Below, one piece after another: positions 24,688 through 34,014 of a stretch of DNA of 64,000 nucleotides (the first letter of the stretch is position 1; each line of letters begins with the position of its first letter). The notes beneath the pieces were generated by a model, which did not search any database, was not told the origin of the DNA, and saw nothing but the letters and a program-made list of their open reading frames with translations. The translations under genes were made by a program, and so were the position numbers. Source of the DNA: JBPRGH01 sp051418055 (GTDB lineage Bacteria > Bacteroidota > Bacteroidia > Cytophagales > Cyclobacteriaceae); NCBI GenBank assembly GCA_051418055.1, contig JBPRGH010000062.1:1-64000 (forward strand), given 5' to 3'.

Positions 24688-27600
24688 ATGATTCTTTTTT
24701 TCCTTCCTCCGTCAAATAAAATTTACGCAGTACAAGCAACGCACCTGCTTACCGATCAGGATATAGAAAAGCTCAACTGGCTTTTTGGAAATTCCACCTT
24801 CTCCGACCAGGAGCAGATCAATGGAGCCTTTGTTGGGCCACGCAAGGAAATGGTCACTCCCTGGAGCACCAATGCTGTAGAGATCACTCAAAATATGGGT
24901 ATTGAAGGAATTGAGCGTATTGAAGAATTTTATCAAAAAGAATTCCTGTCTTCAGCATACGATCCAATGCTTCAGCGTGTATATGAAAATCTTGATCAGC
25001 ATATTTTTGATATAAATGTTACTCCTGAACCTGTAAAAGAAATAGATGATATATCTGCTTATAATGAGAAGGAGGGCCTGGCTCTTAGCGAGGAAGAAAT
25101 TGAGTATCTCAATTCTGTAAGCAATGAGCTCGGAAGAAAACTAACAGATAGTGAAGTTTTTGGCTTTAGCCAGGTCAACAGTGAACATTGCCGCCATAAA
25201 ATATTTAACGGTACGTTTATTATTAATGGTGAAGAAAAGCAAGAAAGCCTGTTTCAGTTGATAAAAAAAACCAGCCGACAAAATCCGAATTATATTGTCT
25301 CCGCCTATAAAGATAATGTTGCTTTTGTTCAGGGGCCGGATATGGAACAATTTGCTCCTGTCAAACAGGATAAACCTGATTTTTTCCAGATAAAAAAAAT
25401 CAGCTCAGTAATCTCACTAAAAGCTGAAACGCATAATTTCCCAACAACTGTTGAACCATTTAATGGTGCTGCCACAGGTACCGGTGGTGAGATCCGTGAC
25501 AGGCTGGCTGGAGGTCAGGGAAGTATCCCATTGGCAGGTACGGCTGTTTACATGACTTCTTACCCTCGTCTTGGAGAAGGAAGGCAGTGGGAAAACAATG
25601 TACCAGAAAGAAAATGGTTGTATCAATCACCTTTAGATATACTAATCAAAGCTTCTGACGGGGCAAGTGATTTTGGAAATAAATTTGGTCAGCCTTTGAT
25701 CTGCGGTAGTGTCCTAACTTTTGAACACCAGGAAAATGAGCAAACCTATGGCTTTGATAAAGTAATTATGCTTGCCGGCGGTGTTGGCTTTGGCAATGCT
25801 TCACACAGCAAAAAAGGACATCCTGAAAAAGGAGATCGTATAATAGTAATGGGTGGTGATAACTACCGCATAGGTATGGGAGGTAGTGCAGTTAGCTCCG
25901 TGGCTACAGGTGAATTTTCATCAAATGTAGAGCTAAATGCAATCCAGCGTTCAAATCCTGAAATGCAAAAAAGAGTGATGAACGCTATCCGGGCAATGGT
26001 AGAAGCAGATGAAAACCCTATCATATCCATTCATGATCATGGTGCAGGAGGCCACCTCAACTGTCTATCGGAACTGGTAGAGGAAAGTGGCGGAAATATT
26101 AAAATAGAAAAACTGCCTGTAGGAGATCCTACCTTAAGTGAAAAGGAAATCATAGGTAATGAATCGCAGGAACGGATGGGGCTGGTGATAAAACCGAAAG
26201 ATCTTGAGGTACTGCAAAAAGTTGCTGAACGTGAACGCGCACCTTTATATAACGTTGGCGATGTTACAGGTGACCATAAACTTATTTTTGCCAGTAAAGA
26301 AAATAAAAAAGATCCTATTCACTGGGACCTGAGCCATATGTTTGGTTCCTCTCCAAAAACAATCCTTGAGGATAAAGCAGAAAAAACTCAATTTAAACCA
26401 GTACAATATGATCAGGATAAAATGGAGGAATACCTCCATCAGCTGCTTCAGCTGGAAAGTGTAGCTTGTAAAGACTGGCTTACCAATAAAGTAGACAGAT
26501 CAGTTACAGGTAAAGTTGCAATGCAGCAAACCTGTGGTAAAATTCAGCTGCCCCTGAATAATGTAGCTGTAATGGCGCTGGACTATACCGGTAAAAATGG
26601 CACCGCAACCTCTATTGGACATGCTCCTGTTGCCATGCTTATTGATGAAGCCGGAGGCGCTAAACTTTCTATTGTTGAAGCTTTAACCAACCTGGTCTGG
26701 GCTCCACTTTCACATGGTTTGAAAGGTGTTTCTTTAAGCGCCAACTGGATGTGGCCTGCAAAGAATGAAGGGGAGAATGCCAGGCTTTATAATGCTGTAG
26801 AGGCTGTAAGTGAATTCAGTATTGCGCTGGGAATAAATATTCCGACAGGAAAAGACTCCCTGTCCATGACGCAAAAATATCCTGATGGTAAGAAAGTCAT
26901 TTCTCCGGGAACAGTAATAATTTCAACTGTTGCACAAACCGACGATGTTAATAAAGCTGTCAGTACTGCATTGGCAGAAGAAGCAGAATCACAAATAATT
27001 TATATTGATTTTGCAAATTCCCACAGCTATGAATTGGGAGGAAGTGCATTTGCACAGGTTATGGGAGGTATAGAAAATGAAATCCCTGCGATACCAGATG
27101 CACAATATGTGAAAGCTGTATTTAATGCGATTCAGCATCTAATAAAGGAAAATTATATCCTTGCCGGACATGATGTGGCTTCAGGTGGGTTAATCACAAC
27201 TCTATTGGAAATGCTATTTCCTTCTCCCGAATACGGCATAAGGTTAAACCTATCAGATATCCCGCAGGAAGATATAGTGAAGCTGTTATTCAGCGAACAA
27301 AATGGAGTTGTAATCCAGGTAAATGATATTGATAAGGTAACAGAGATTTTAGAACAGTACCAGGTAAATTATTATCCTGTCGGTCTGGTTACGGAGAAAC
27401 CTGAATTAGAGATCCAGCACCGTGAAAAGCAGTATAGTTTTGATGTTCATTACCTGAGAGATAAATGGTTTAAAACCTCATATCTCATGGACAGAAAACA
27501 ACGCCCGGAGGAGCAGGCAAGAAAACGTTTCGATAATTATAAATATCAGCCCCTGCAGTACAAATTCCCGAACCTTTTTGATGGTAAATTAAACACAAGC

Positions 27601-28356
27601 AGAAACAGTAATATAAAAGGAGCCATAATACGCGAAAAGGGAGTGAATGGCGACAGGGAAATGGCTTACGCGATGTATCTGGCAGGCATGGATGTAAAAG
27701 ATGTTCATATGACCGATCTTATATCGGGCCGGGAGGATCTTTCGGATGTTCAATTCATTGCTTTTGTCGGGGGTTTTTCCAATTCTGATGTTTTGGGGTC
27801 GGCAAAAGGATGGGCTGGTGCTTTTTTATATAATGAAAGAGCAAAAAAATCTCTCGATGCTTTTTATGCCCGTAAAGATACTTTAAGCCTTGGCGTTTGC
27901 AATGGCTGTCAGCTTATGATGGAACTGGGATTAATCTATCCTGACAAAAAGGATCACCCTAAAATGCATCATAATTCTTCGGGTAAATTCGAATCTGCTT
28001 TTATTAATGTAGATATAGGAGAAAATAACGCAGTGATGCTGAAAAATTTTGAAGATAGCAGGCTTGGTGTATGGCTGGCACATGGTGAAGGAAGATTTAT
28101 TTTACCGGAGCCGGAGGATAATTATAATATTGTAGCTCGTTACAGTCATTTTGAATATCCTGGAAATCCAAACGGCTCCGGATATTCTACTGCTGCTGTA
28201 GCAAGTATGGATGGGCGCCATCTTGCTATTATGCCTCATATTGAACGCTCACTTTTTCCATGGAACTGGCCTTATTATCCAAAGCAAAGAAAAGATTTGA
28301 TATCTCCATGGGTGGAGGCTTTTATTAATGCAAAAAAATGGCTGGAAAAAAAATAA
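24688..28356 (+). CDS. purL: Phosphoribosylformylglycinamidine synthase, single-chain type
   Basis: 1222 residues, the large form that fuses synthetase and glutaminase. Fourth step of purine synthesis: FGAR, glutamine and ATP to FGAM. Seen in order: PurS-like N-terminus, FGFSQVNSEHCRHKIFNG, the ATP-site stretch LKAETHNFPTTVEPFNGAAT with GTGGEIRD, ISIHDHGAGGHLNC, the second half with TGKDSLSMTQKY and AGHDVASGGL, and a class I glutaminase domain with Cys1071 in GVCNGCQLM, His1132 in HGEGRF and His1184/Glu1186 in PHIERSLFPWNW. All catalytic parts are present. Transcribed alone, no other pur gene is in the window. Confidence 0.97.
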   Translation: MILFFLPPSNKIYAVQATHLLTDQDIEKLNWLFGNSTFSDQEQINGAFVGPRKEMVTPWSTNAVEITQNMGIEGIERIEEFYQKEFLSSAYDPMLQRVYENLDQHIFDINVTPEPVKEIDDISAYNEKEGLALSEEEIEYLNSVSNELGRKLTDSEVFGFSQVNSEHCRHKIFNGTFIINGEEKQESLFQLIKKTSRQNPNYIVSAYKDNVAFVQGPDMEQFAPVKQDKPDFFQIKKISSVISLKAETHNFPTTVEPFNGAATGTGGEIRDRLAGGQGSIPLAGTAVYMTSYPRLGEGRQWENNVPERKWLYQSPLDILIKASDGASDFGNKFGQPLICGSVLTFEHQENEQTYGFDKVIMLAGGVGFGNASHSKKGHPEKGDRIIVMGGDNYRIGMGGSAVSSVATGEFSSNVELNAIQRSNPEMQKRVMNAIRAMVEADENPIISIHDHGAGGHLNCLSELVEESGGNIKIEKLPVGDPTLSEKEIIGNESQERMGLVIKPKDLEVLQKVAERERAPLYNVGDVTGDHKLIFASKENKKDPIHWDLSHMFGSSPKTILEDKAEKTQFKPVQYDQDKMEEYLHQLLQLESVACKDWLTNKVDRSVTGKVAMQQTCGKIQLPLNNVAVMALDYTGKNGTATSIGHAPVAMLIDEAGGAKLSIVEALTNLVWAPLSHGLKGVSLSANWMWPAKNEGENARLYNAVEAVSEFSIALGINIPTGKDSLSMTQKYPDGKKVISPGTVIISTVAQTDDVNKAVSTALAEEAESQIIYIDFANSHSYELGGSAFAQVMGGIENEIPAIPDAQYVKAVFNAIQHLIKENYILAGHDVASGGLITTLLEMLFPSPEYGIRLNLSDIPQEDIVKLLFSEQNGVVIQVNDIDKVTEILEQYQVNYYPVGLVTEKPELEIQHREKQYSFDVHYLRDKWFKTSYLMDRKQRPEEQARKRFDNYKYQPLQYKFPNLFDGKLNTSRNSNIKGAIIREKGVNGDREMAYAMYLAGMDVKDVHMTDLISGREDLSDVQFIAFVGGFSNSDVLGSAKGWAGAFLYNERAKKSLDAFYARKDTLSLGVCNGCQLMMELGLIYPDKKDHPKMHHNSSGKFESAFINVDIGENNAVMLKNFEDSRLGVWLAHGEGRFILPEPEDNYNIVARYSHFEYPGNPNGSGYSTAAVASMDGRHLAIMPHIERSLFPWNWPYYPKQRKDLISPWVEAFINAKKWLEKK

Positions 28357-28484
28357 TTGCAAACATTATAATTAAAGATTCTGTTAGAAAACTGTAACAC
28401 ATAATAAATAAAAACTAACGTCATATAGGCGACCATTAATTATGCTTACATAGAGTATATTGTACAACAAAAACAGATTTAATT

Positions 28485-29060
28485 ATGAGGTATGCAATTT
28501 TATTAACCTTACCAATACTACTTACCTGCTGCATGCCTTACCAGGAATTGCCCGTGGAATATGATTATAGTTACGACGGGAAATTCAAGAAGTACAAATC
28601 GTTTGACTTGTTTGTTCCTGCTTCCGAGGAGGATAAACTGACCAAGAATCCTGAAATTGAAAAACTGATCATTGATCGAATGGAATTTCTTGGTTATAAG
28701 AGGAATGAAAACAAGCCAAATCTTTTGATCAGTTATAAAGTTTATATGGATAGTATAAACTTTAACGGATACAACCAGCCGGATATAGAGTACTGGGCGG
28801 TTTCAGAAGATCAAGATTTAGATTATAACCCCATGAAGTTTAATCTAAGAGAAGGCACGCTTCTGATCCAGCTTTATGACCGGCGGCAAAACAAATCTAT
28901 TTGGCAGGGTTATGCAACTGCTAATTTTGGTTCTATAGCATATAATGACCAACGCTCCGTAAGGAACGCTGTACTCTCCATTTTAGATAAATACCGGTTT
29001 TTTGCCGATGGTTTTGAAGATAATTTTAAAGCGGACGCATTCAATACGCTCCAGCCATAA
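28485..29060 (+). CDS. DUF4136-like lipoprotein
   Basis: 191 residues. The signal MRYAILLTLPILLTCCMPYQ ends in a double cysteine lipobox, so the mature protein should be lipid-anchored. The rest resembles DUF4136: YKSFDLFVPA near the N-terminus, a middle section IEKLIIDRMEFLGYKRNENK followed by PNLLISYKV, and GTLLIQLYDRRQNKSIWQGY with the family's Trp-x-Gly turn, then AVLSILDKYRF. The function of the family is not known. It has a 128-base leader after purL and a 70-base gap before tRNA-Gln. Confidence 0.78.
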   Translation: MRYAILLTLPILLTCCMPYQELPVEYDYSYDGKFKKYKSFDLFVPASEEDKLTKNPEIEKLIIDRMEFLGYKRNENKPNLLISYKVYMDSINFNGYNQPDIEYWAVSEDQDLDYNPMKFNLREGTLLIQLYDRRQNKSIWQGYATANFGSIAYNDQRSVRNAVLSILDKYRFFADGFEDNFKADAFNTLQP

Positions 29061-29110
29061 ATTTTTTCAAAATTTTCTGGGCCATATTTTAGAATAATTG
29101 TTGAAAGTTA

Positions 29111-29118
29111 TATCTTTG
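29111..29118 (+). promoter_or_regulatory. Candidate -7 box of tRNA-Gln promoter
   Basis: TATCTTTG fits TAnnTTTG and ends 15 bases ahead of the tRNA 5' end, which is the right place for a start about 6-9 bases before the mature tRNA. A -33 element is weak (TTTT near 29087-29090). Confidence 0.5.
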
Positions 29119-29133
29119 CAATCCCAAATCAAT

Positions 29134-29206
29134 TGCCCGATGGTGTAACTGGCAACACGTCTGGTTTTGGTCCAGAAGAGTCTAGGTTCGAGCCCTAGTC
29201 GGGCAA
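29134..29206 (+). tRNA. tRNA-Gln (anticodon TTG)
   Basis: A 73-base cloverleaf: acceptor TGCCCGA pairs with TCGGGCA, anticodon stem TCTGG/CCAGA around the loop TTTTGGT gives anticodon TTG (reads CAA), and the T arm is CTAGG-TTCGAGC-CCTAG. CCA is not encoded. It has its own promoter box and is followed by a terminator. Confidence 0.95.
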
Positions 29207-29220
29207 CAAAAAATTAGGGG

Positions 29221-29260
29221 ATTAATCCCGCCTTTTTTTGGGCGGGATTAATTATTTTTA
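29221..29260 (+). terminator. Rho-independent terminator after tRNA-Gln
   Basis: ATTAATCCCGCC (29221-29232) and GGCGGGATTAAT (29241-29252) form a perfect 12-bp stem over a T-rich loop, followed by TATTTTTA. It lies 15 bases past the tRNA and 21 bases before prs, so prs needs its own promoter or readthrough. Confidence 0.88.
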
Positions 29261-29281
29261 AACCTACGACTTAAAAGATCC

Positions 29282-30208
29282 ATGGATTTAGTTCAGCTGT
29301 ATTCCGGTAAAGAAACCAAATATCTTTCTGAAAAAATTGCTTCTTCCTATGGTCAGCCATTAGGTGATGTGGTGCTTCAGGAATTTAGCGATGGTGAACT
29401 TTCTCCTTTTTATACCGAATCAGTAAGGGGATCTAATGTTTATATAATTCAATCTACATTCCCTCCTGCAGATAATCTTCTGGAACTGCTTTTAATGATT
29501 GATGCTGCCAAACGTGCGAGCGCTAAGCATGTCACAGCGGTAATTCCTTATTTTGGTTATGCTCGTCAGGATAGAAAAGATAAGCCAAGGGTAGCCATTG
29601 CAGCAAAACTTATGGCTAATCTTATTTCGGCGGCAGGCGCTGACCGCATTATGACCTGTGATCTTCATGCAGATCAGATCCAGGGTTTTTTTGATATCCC
29701 TTTAGATCATCTTGACGGAACTGCCATTTTTGTACCTTACCTGAGATCATTGGACCTCAACAATATAATTTTTGCATCTCCCGATGTAGGAGGAGTAAAA
29801 AGAACAAGAGGATATGCGAAATATTTTAATGCTGAGCTTGTTGTGGTTGATAAGTATCGTCAAAAAGCCAATGAAGTAGCCTCAATGCGCCTTATTGGTG
29901 AAGTTGAGGGGAAAGATGTTGTTTTAATAGATGATCTGATTGATACAGGCGGAACTATTTGCAAAGCAGCAGCTTTACTAATGGAAAAAGGAGCTAATAG
30001 TGTTCGTGCTATAGCCACGCACCCGGTATTATCGGGAAAAGCGTATGAAAATATTAATTCATCTGTTTTAGATGAACTTGTTGTCACAGATACACTCCCA
30101 CTTCGAGAGCCATCAGACAAAATTAAAGTATTGACCGTAGCCGATCTGTTTGCCCAGGCAATAAGAAACGTACACGATCATAAATCGATAAGTTCTTTAT
30201 TTATTTAA
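29282..30208 (+). CDS. prs: Ribose-phosphate pyrophosphokinase
   Basis: 308 residues, near the usual 310-319. Makes PRPP from ribose 5-phosphate and ATP for purine, pyrimidine, His and Trp synthesis. Seen: FSDGELSPFYTESVRG, YFGYARQDRKDKPR, the divalent-metal/ribose-phosphate stretch TCDLHADQIQGFFDIPLDHL, SPDVGGVKRTRGYAK, and the PRPP loop VVLIDDLIDTGGTI. One to two residues of the usual FGYARQDRK are unchanged. Followed after 15 bases by rplY, an order common in bacteria, so the two are probably one transcript ending at the hairpin near 30925. Confidence 0.97.
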   Translation: MDLVQLYSGKETKYLSEKIASSYGQPLGDVVLQEFSDGELSPFYTESVRGSNVYIIQSTFPPADNLLELLLMIDAAKRASAKHVTAVIPYFGYARQDRKDKPRVAIAAKLMANLISAAGADRIMTCDLHADQIQGFFDIPLDHLDGTAIFVPYLRSLDLNNIIFASPDVGGVKRTRGYAKYFNAELVVVDKYRQKANEVASMRLIGEVEGKDVVLIDDLIDTGGTICKAAALLMEKGANSVRAIATHPVLSGKAYENINSSVLDELVVTDTLPLREPSDKIKVLTVADLFAQAIRNVHDHKSISSLFI

Positions 30209-30223
30209 CTAACAATAACTATT

Positions 30224-30901
30224 ATGAATACACTTGAGATTATAGGGTATAAAAGAGCAAATCTCGGCAAAACAACTGCCAAAAGATTAAGAGAAGAAGG
30301 TTACGTTCCCAGTGTTTTATACGGTGGCGAAGAGCAAATCCATTTCTATGCACCAATGATCCTGTTTCGTCCTGCTGTATATACAGACGAAGCGCACTTT
30401 ATCAAATTAAACATTGAAGGAGACGAGTATGATGCTATTTTGCAGGATATACAGTTTCATCCTGTAAGCGAAATTATTTTGCACGCTGATTTCCTACAAC
30501 TTTTTGAAGGAAAACCTGTAAAAATGGATATTCCTGTACATTTTGAAGGAACATCACCTGGTGTTACAAAAGGTGGTGCTTTAATTAAGAAAAGAAGATA
30601 TCTTACTATAAAGGCATTACCAAAGAATATGCCTGAGCATGTAAGTGTTAATCTTTCTAATCTTGATTTCGGAAAAACAATTAAGGTTGCTGATGTAAAA
30701 GCAGCAAATTTTGAAATTCTTGATCCTAAGCAAGCTTCTATAGCCGTTGTAGAAATACCACGTGCACTAAGAGGTAAAACTGCAGCAGAAGAAGCAGAAG
30801 AGGAAGCAGAAGAGCTGGCTGGTGAAGTACCTGTAGAAGGTGCTGAAGGCGAAGCTACTGGTGAAGCTGGTAGTGAAGGTGAAGCTAAAACTGAATCATA
30901 A
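30224..30901 (+). CDS. rplY: 50S ribosomal protein L25, CTC/TL5 type
   Basis: 225 residues: an N-terminal L25 domain (1-90) that binds 5S rRNA, a C-terminal TL5 domain (about 95-185), and an acidic tail. Seen: GYKRANLGKTTAKRLREEG and VPSVLYGGEE at the N-terminus, DIQFHPVSEIILHADFLQL, and FEGTSPGVTKGGALIKKRR in the second domain. The tail from about residue 185 is almost only Glu, Ala and Gly with repeated GEA units, probably disordered. It lies in the expected prs-rplY-pth order. Confidence 0.96.
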   Translation: MNTLEIIGYKRANLGKTTAKRLREEGYVPSVLYGGEEQIHFYAPMILFRPAVYTDEAHFIKLNIEGDEYDAILQDIQFHPVSEIILHADFLQLFEGKPVKMDIPVHFEGTSPGVTKGGALIKKRRYLTIKALPKNMPEHVSVNLSNLDFGKTIKVADVKAANFEILDPKQASIAVVEIPRALRGKTAAEEAEEEAEELAGEVPVEGAEGEATGEAGSEGEAKTES

Positions 30902-30924
30902 TTAAAAAATTTTCACATATTTGG

Positions 30925-30957
30925 AAGGGTGCTTTAACGGCACCCTTTTTTTATTTT
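30925..30957 (+). terminator. Rho-independent terminator of prs-rplY
   Basis: AAGGGTGC (30925-30932) pairs with GCACCCTT (30940-30947) over a 7-base loop, followed by TTTTTTATTTTT. It lies 24 bases past the rplY stop. Confidence 0.92.
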
Positions 30958-30979
30958 TATCGCCCAGATATTAACTATT

Positions 30980-31540
30980 ATGAAATATTTAATTGTAGGA
31001 CTAGGAAATATAGGACCAGAATATGAGCTGACAAGACATAATATAGGTTTTCTGGTTTTAGATCGGTTAGCAGACTTACAAAAAGTGGATTTTGAAGTTA
31101 ATAAATTAGCAAGTAAGGCAGAATTTAAATATAAAGGAAGATCAATACATTTAATTAAGCCGACAACTTATATGAATTTAAGTGGTAAGGCTGTGAATTA
31201 TTGGATGCAAACGCTAAATATCCCACAGGAAAATCTCCTTGTAATTGTTGATGACATCGCTCTCCCTTTCGGAAACTGCCGTATGAGACAAAAAGGTTCT
31301 TCAGCTGGCCATAACGGATTAAAGAGTATTGAGCAGTCATTGGGAGGAAATAATTACCCACGCTTGAAATTTGGTATTGACAATAACTTTCCTCCCGGCG
31401 GACAGGTTGATTATGTGTTGAGTAATTTCAAAAGAAGCGAATTTGAAGAATTACCTGAAAAAATGGATAAAGCAATAGAAATGATCCTTTCATTTACAAC
31501 TATTGGCATTTCCCGTACGATGTCAGCATATAATGATTAA
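30980..31540 (+). CDS. pth: Peptidyl-tRNA hydrolase
   Basis: 186 residues. Frees tRNA from peptidyl-tRNA that drops off ribosomes. Seen: LIVGLGNIGPEYELTRHNIG with Asn8 and catalytic His20, KPTTYMNLSGKAV with Asn68-region contact, VIVDDIALPFGNCRMRQKGS with Asp93-equivalent, and SAGHNGLKSIEQSLGG. The C-terminus VDYVLSNFKRSEFEEL matches the family's helix. It lies 22 bases past the rplY terminator and 12 bases ahead of an alpha/beta hydrolase gene, with which it is probably co-transcribed. Confidence 0.96.
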   Translation: MKYLIVGLGNIGPEYELTRHNIGFLVLDRLADLQKVDFEVNKLASKAEFKYKGRSIHLIKPTTYMNLSGKAVNYWMQTLNIPQENLLVIVDDIALPFGNCRMRQKGSSAGHNGLKSIEQSLGGNNYPRLKFGIDNNFPPGGQVDYVLSNFKRSEFEELPEKMDKAIEMILSFTTIGISRTMSAYND

Positions 31541-31552
31541 ATCTTTTACTTA

Positions 31553-32191
31553 ATGAAGATATACGGATTGGGTGGTCTTGGTTCTGACGAACGAATTTTT
31601 AATTTTCTGGAGTTAGATTATCCCATAGAACATATTGACTGGATCCCTCCTTTCCAAAAAGAATCAATAAGGTCATATGCAACACGACTGGCTAATAATA
31701 TAGACACAACTCATGAATTTGCTTTAATGGGAATTTCATTTGGGGGGATGATGGCTGTTGAGTTAAATAAAATTATTAAGCCTTATAAAACATTTATTAT
31801 CAGCTCAGCGGCAAGGAAGCAGGAATTGCCAGGCATTTTAAAGTCTTCTGCTTTTAGCTTTATACACCTGTTAATACCACCTGACCATTTTGATCCACCA
31901 CCTATAGTCACCAACTGGCTTTTCAGTGTTCATAAAGAAGAGCATAAAAAGGTGCTCTCAAGAATAATTAAAAATACCGACAAAAGCTTTATGCGTTGGG
32001 CTGTAAAAGAGATCTGTAGATGGGATAATCAATATTTACCGGACAACCTCATACGCATTCACGGAAATAAAGATCGCCTCCTCCCCTCCTCAACAAAAGA
32101 AGCTTATTATTTTGTTGATGGTGGCCATGCAGTTGTAATGCAAAAACCGAACGAAATTTCTGCTATTATTAATGCAGAGTTAAAAAAGTAA
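31553..32191 (+). CDS. Small alpha/beta hydrolase
   Basis: 212 residues. Short for the fold. MKIYGLGGLGSDERIF resembles the GxGxD-type oxyanion region, the nucleophile elbow is ALMGISFGGMMAVEL, the acid is probably in IRIHGNKDRLLP and the base in VDGGHAVVMQKP. No signal peptide. The substrate is unknown. It follows pth after 12 bases, and a multi-branched hairpin lies just past its stop codon. Confidence 0.82.
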   Translation: MKIYGLGGLGSDERIFNFLELDYPIEHIDWIPPFQKESIRSYATRLANNIDTTHEFALMGISFGGMMAVELNKIIKPYKTFIISSAARKQELPGILKSSAFSFIHLLIPPDHFDPPPIVTNWLFSVHKEEHKKVLSRIIKNTDKSFMRWAVKEICRWDNQYLPDNLIRIHGNKDRLLPSSTKEAYYFVDGGHAVVMQKPNEISAIINAELKK

Positions 32192-32236
32192 AGGGAGTTC
32201 CTTCAGGTCTTTAGACATGTAAAGAATACCTCCCTT
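32191..32236. terminator. Hairpin after the pth operon, possible terminator
   Basis: AAGGGAG (32191-32197) pairs with CTCCCTT (32230-32236) around an inner TCTTTA/TAAAGA hairpin. There is no T-run on the plus strand, so termination is uncertain. It lies between two converging genes. Confidence 0.4.
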
Positions 32237-32258
32237 CCTTCAACATAAACAACAAACT

Positions 32259-33293
32259 CTACCTTAATATTATTTTATAAACTCCACCCTTATACAAACC
32301 CATATAAATTACCACCTGCCCCTTTTCCATAGTAGTGATCATATCCCAAACTCCACCGAAAAGGCCAGGGTCATTATGTTTAAATTCCACCCAATTTCCT
32401 CCTCCATCTTTAGAAATAAATAGTATTAAAGGCTGTGGGGCATCAAAATTTTTAATCCAGCTACCTGCATAAATTATATTAGGATTTTGCTGATCATAGT
32501 TTACACCAAAATAAAATCTCGCTTCCTCATGGTTTTCCTTTATAGCTGTCCAATCCTCACCTCCATTAGAAGTTTTAATAATTCCACTTTCAGCCCCTAC
32601 AATTCCTTCATTACTGTTTACCGGATGAAAAGCAATATCCTTTGCCACACTTGGGGATGGTAATAGCCTTAACCATTCTTTACTCTCACTACCTATTTTA
32701 AACAGCATCATATCTTCAATAGCATTCTGTCCTCCTGCCCAAATATCATTTGTTGCAGGATTAACCTGAATAAAATCAATTCCGGTAGCCATTGCACCCC
32801 ATTCTCCAAAAACAACTTGCCAGCTTTGCCCCAGGTCCTCTGATATGGATATTACCCTATAACCTGCACCAAACAGTTTATTTTCGGTTGGATGAAATTT
32901 CAATGCGAAAACAGGCTCAGGGAACTCACCACCAAAATTATGCTGTATTTCATTCCAGCTTTCTCCTTCATTTGCACTTCTAAATAATTTATATTCTTCT
33001 GTTTCCCAACTTATGGTTGTAGCTATAATATCAGAGTTTTTCACATCAAAATCACTTACATTATAATTATCAAGACCTAATAAATTCCATTCAGCAGAAT
33101 CGTTTATATTTTTACTATAAATGCCGTCATTCGTTGCTGCCATAAGAATTTGATCCACAAGCTTTAATTTATTTATGATCTTTCCCTCTAGACCAAAAGG
33201 TTCAAAAACTACATTTTCTGCTGGTAATTCATCTTCAGAACAAGCACAAATAAATAATATAGAGAGCAATCCAATAATGCTAATTTTTTTCAT
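32259..33293 (-). CDS. Lipoprotein with BNR/sortilin-like beta-propeller repeats
   Basis: 344 residues. Signal MKKISIIGLLSILFICACSE with lipobox ICAC. The mature part holds several copies of the S-x-D-x-G-x-x-W Asp-box: SANEGESWNEI, SEDLGQSWQVV, TSNGGEDWTAI and SKDGGGNWVEF, spaced about 60-70 residues. This is the pattern of BNR and photosystem-assembly-like propellers that bind glycans or proteins. No catalytic residues of a sialidase were seen, so it is probably a binding or structural protein on the cell surface. Its leader faces that of the collagen-like gene. Confidence 0.82.
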   Translation of the reverse strand: MKKISIIGLLSILFICACSEDELPAENVVFEPFGLEGKIINKLKLVDQILMAATNDGIYSKNINDSAEWNLLGLDNYNVSDFDVKNSDIIATTISWETEEYKLFRSANEGESWNEIQHNFGGEFPEPVFALKFHPTENKLFGAGYRVISISEDLGQSWQVVFGEWGAMATGIDFIQVNPATNDIWAGGQNAIEDMMLFKIGSESKEWLRLLPSPSVAKDIAFHPVNSNEGIVGAESGIIKTSNGGEDWTAIKENHEEARFYFGVNYDQQNPNIIYAGSWIKNFDAPQPLILFISKDGGGNWVEFKHNDPGLFGGVWDMITTMEKGQVVIYMGLYKGGVYKIILR

Positions 33294-33405
33294 GTTTAAA
33301 TATTTCTCAAAGAGACACTGAATGATAAATAAAGGTTGGAAATCAACTTAAAAAAAATTTGGCTTGCTATTTGTATATCTATCTCATTATCAAACGCTTT
33401 AAATC

Positions 33406-33978
33406 ATGAAAACTTATCCATCACTCCTTATAGCCCTTTTTCTGTTAATATCTTTTTCTTCCTGTATGAATCAGGGACCTATTGGTCCTCAGGGTCCAAT
33501 GGGGCCACAAGGTCCCCAAGGTCCTCAGGGGGCCGCCGGAGAAAGCGGCTATGTATTTGAATATGAAAATGTGAACTTCACCTCACCGGATTATGAAGTT
33601 TTTTTAACCTTTCCAAATGATTTTGAAGTTTTGACTTCCGATGTAGTATTGACTTATTTTCTATGGGATGTTCAAACAATTGATGGTCAGGAAGTCGATG
33701 TCTGGCGCCAATTACCTCAGGTACTTTTTACTGAATTTGGTACCCTTCAGTATAATTTTGACTTTACAATATATGATGTACGCCTGTTTTTGGATGGCAA
33801 TTTCTCACTGGACCTGCTTCCTGCCAGTTACACTGACCAATGGATTGTTAGAGTTGTAATAGTACCCGGAGATTTTGTGAATGGGCGGGTTGATCTTTCT
33901 AATTATAATGACGTAAAGGAAATGCTTGGTCTTCCTGAATTCTCCCATAGATCAAAGGTTATTAAGCGTACATTTTAA
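33406..33978 (+). CDS. Lipoprotein with a short collagen-like repeat
   Basis: 190 residues. Signal MKTYPSLLIALFLLISFSSC gives a lipid anchor, followed directly by eight Gly-X-Y triplets (GPIGPQGPMGPQGPQGPQG and AAGESG), then a beta-rich domain with FEYENVNFTSPDYEVF, LTYFLWDV and a DLSNYNDVKEML tail. The triplet run could make a short trimeric stalk carrying the C-terminal domain away from the membrane. That domain was not assigned to a family. Such proteins recur in Bacteroidota. It is divergent from the BNR lipoprotein and converges on metG. Confidence 0.85.
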   Translation: MKTYPSLLIALFLLISFSSCMNQGPIGPQGPMGPQGPQGPQGAAGESGYVFEYENVNFTSPDYEVFLTFPNDFEVLTSDVVLTYFLWDVQTIDGQEVDVWRQLPQVLFTEFGTLQYNFDFTIYDVRLFLDGNFSLDLLPASYTDQWIVRVVIVPGDFVNGRVDLSNYNDVKEMLGLPEFSHRSKVIKRTF

Positions 33979-34009
33979 AAAAAGAGCTGGCATTTATCTG
34001 CCAGCTCTT
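33974..34009 (-). terminator. Rho-independent terminator of metG
   Basis: AAGAGCTGGCA (33982-33992) and TGCCAGCTCTT (33999-34009) form a perfect 11-bp stem. On the minus strand it is followed by TTTTTTAAAA, so it serves metG (stop at 34015); the T-run reaches into the stop codon of the convergent collagen-like gene. On the plus strand the tail is A-rich, so it ends that transcript less well. Confidence 0.85.
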
Positions 34010-34014
34010 AAAAA

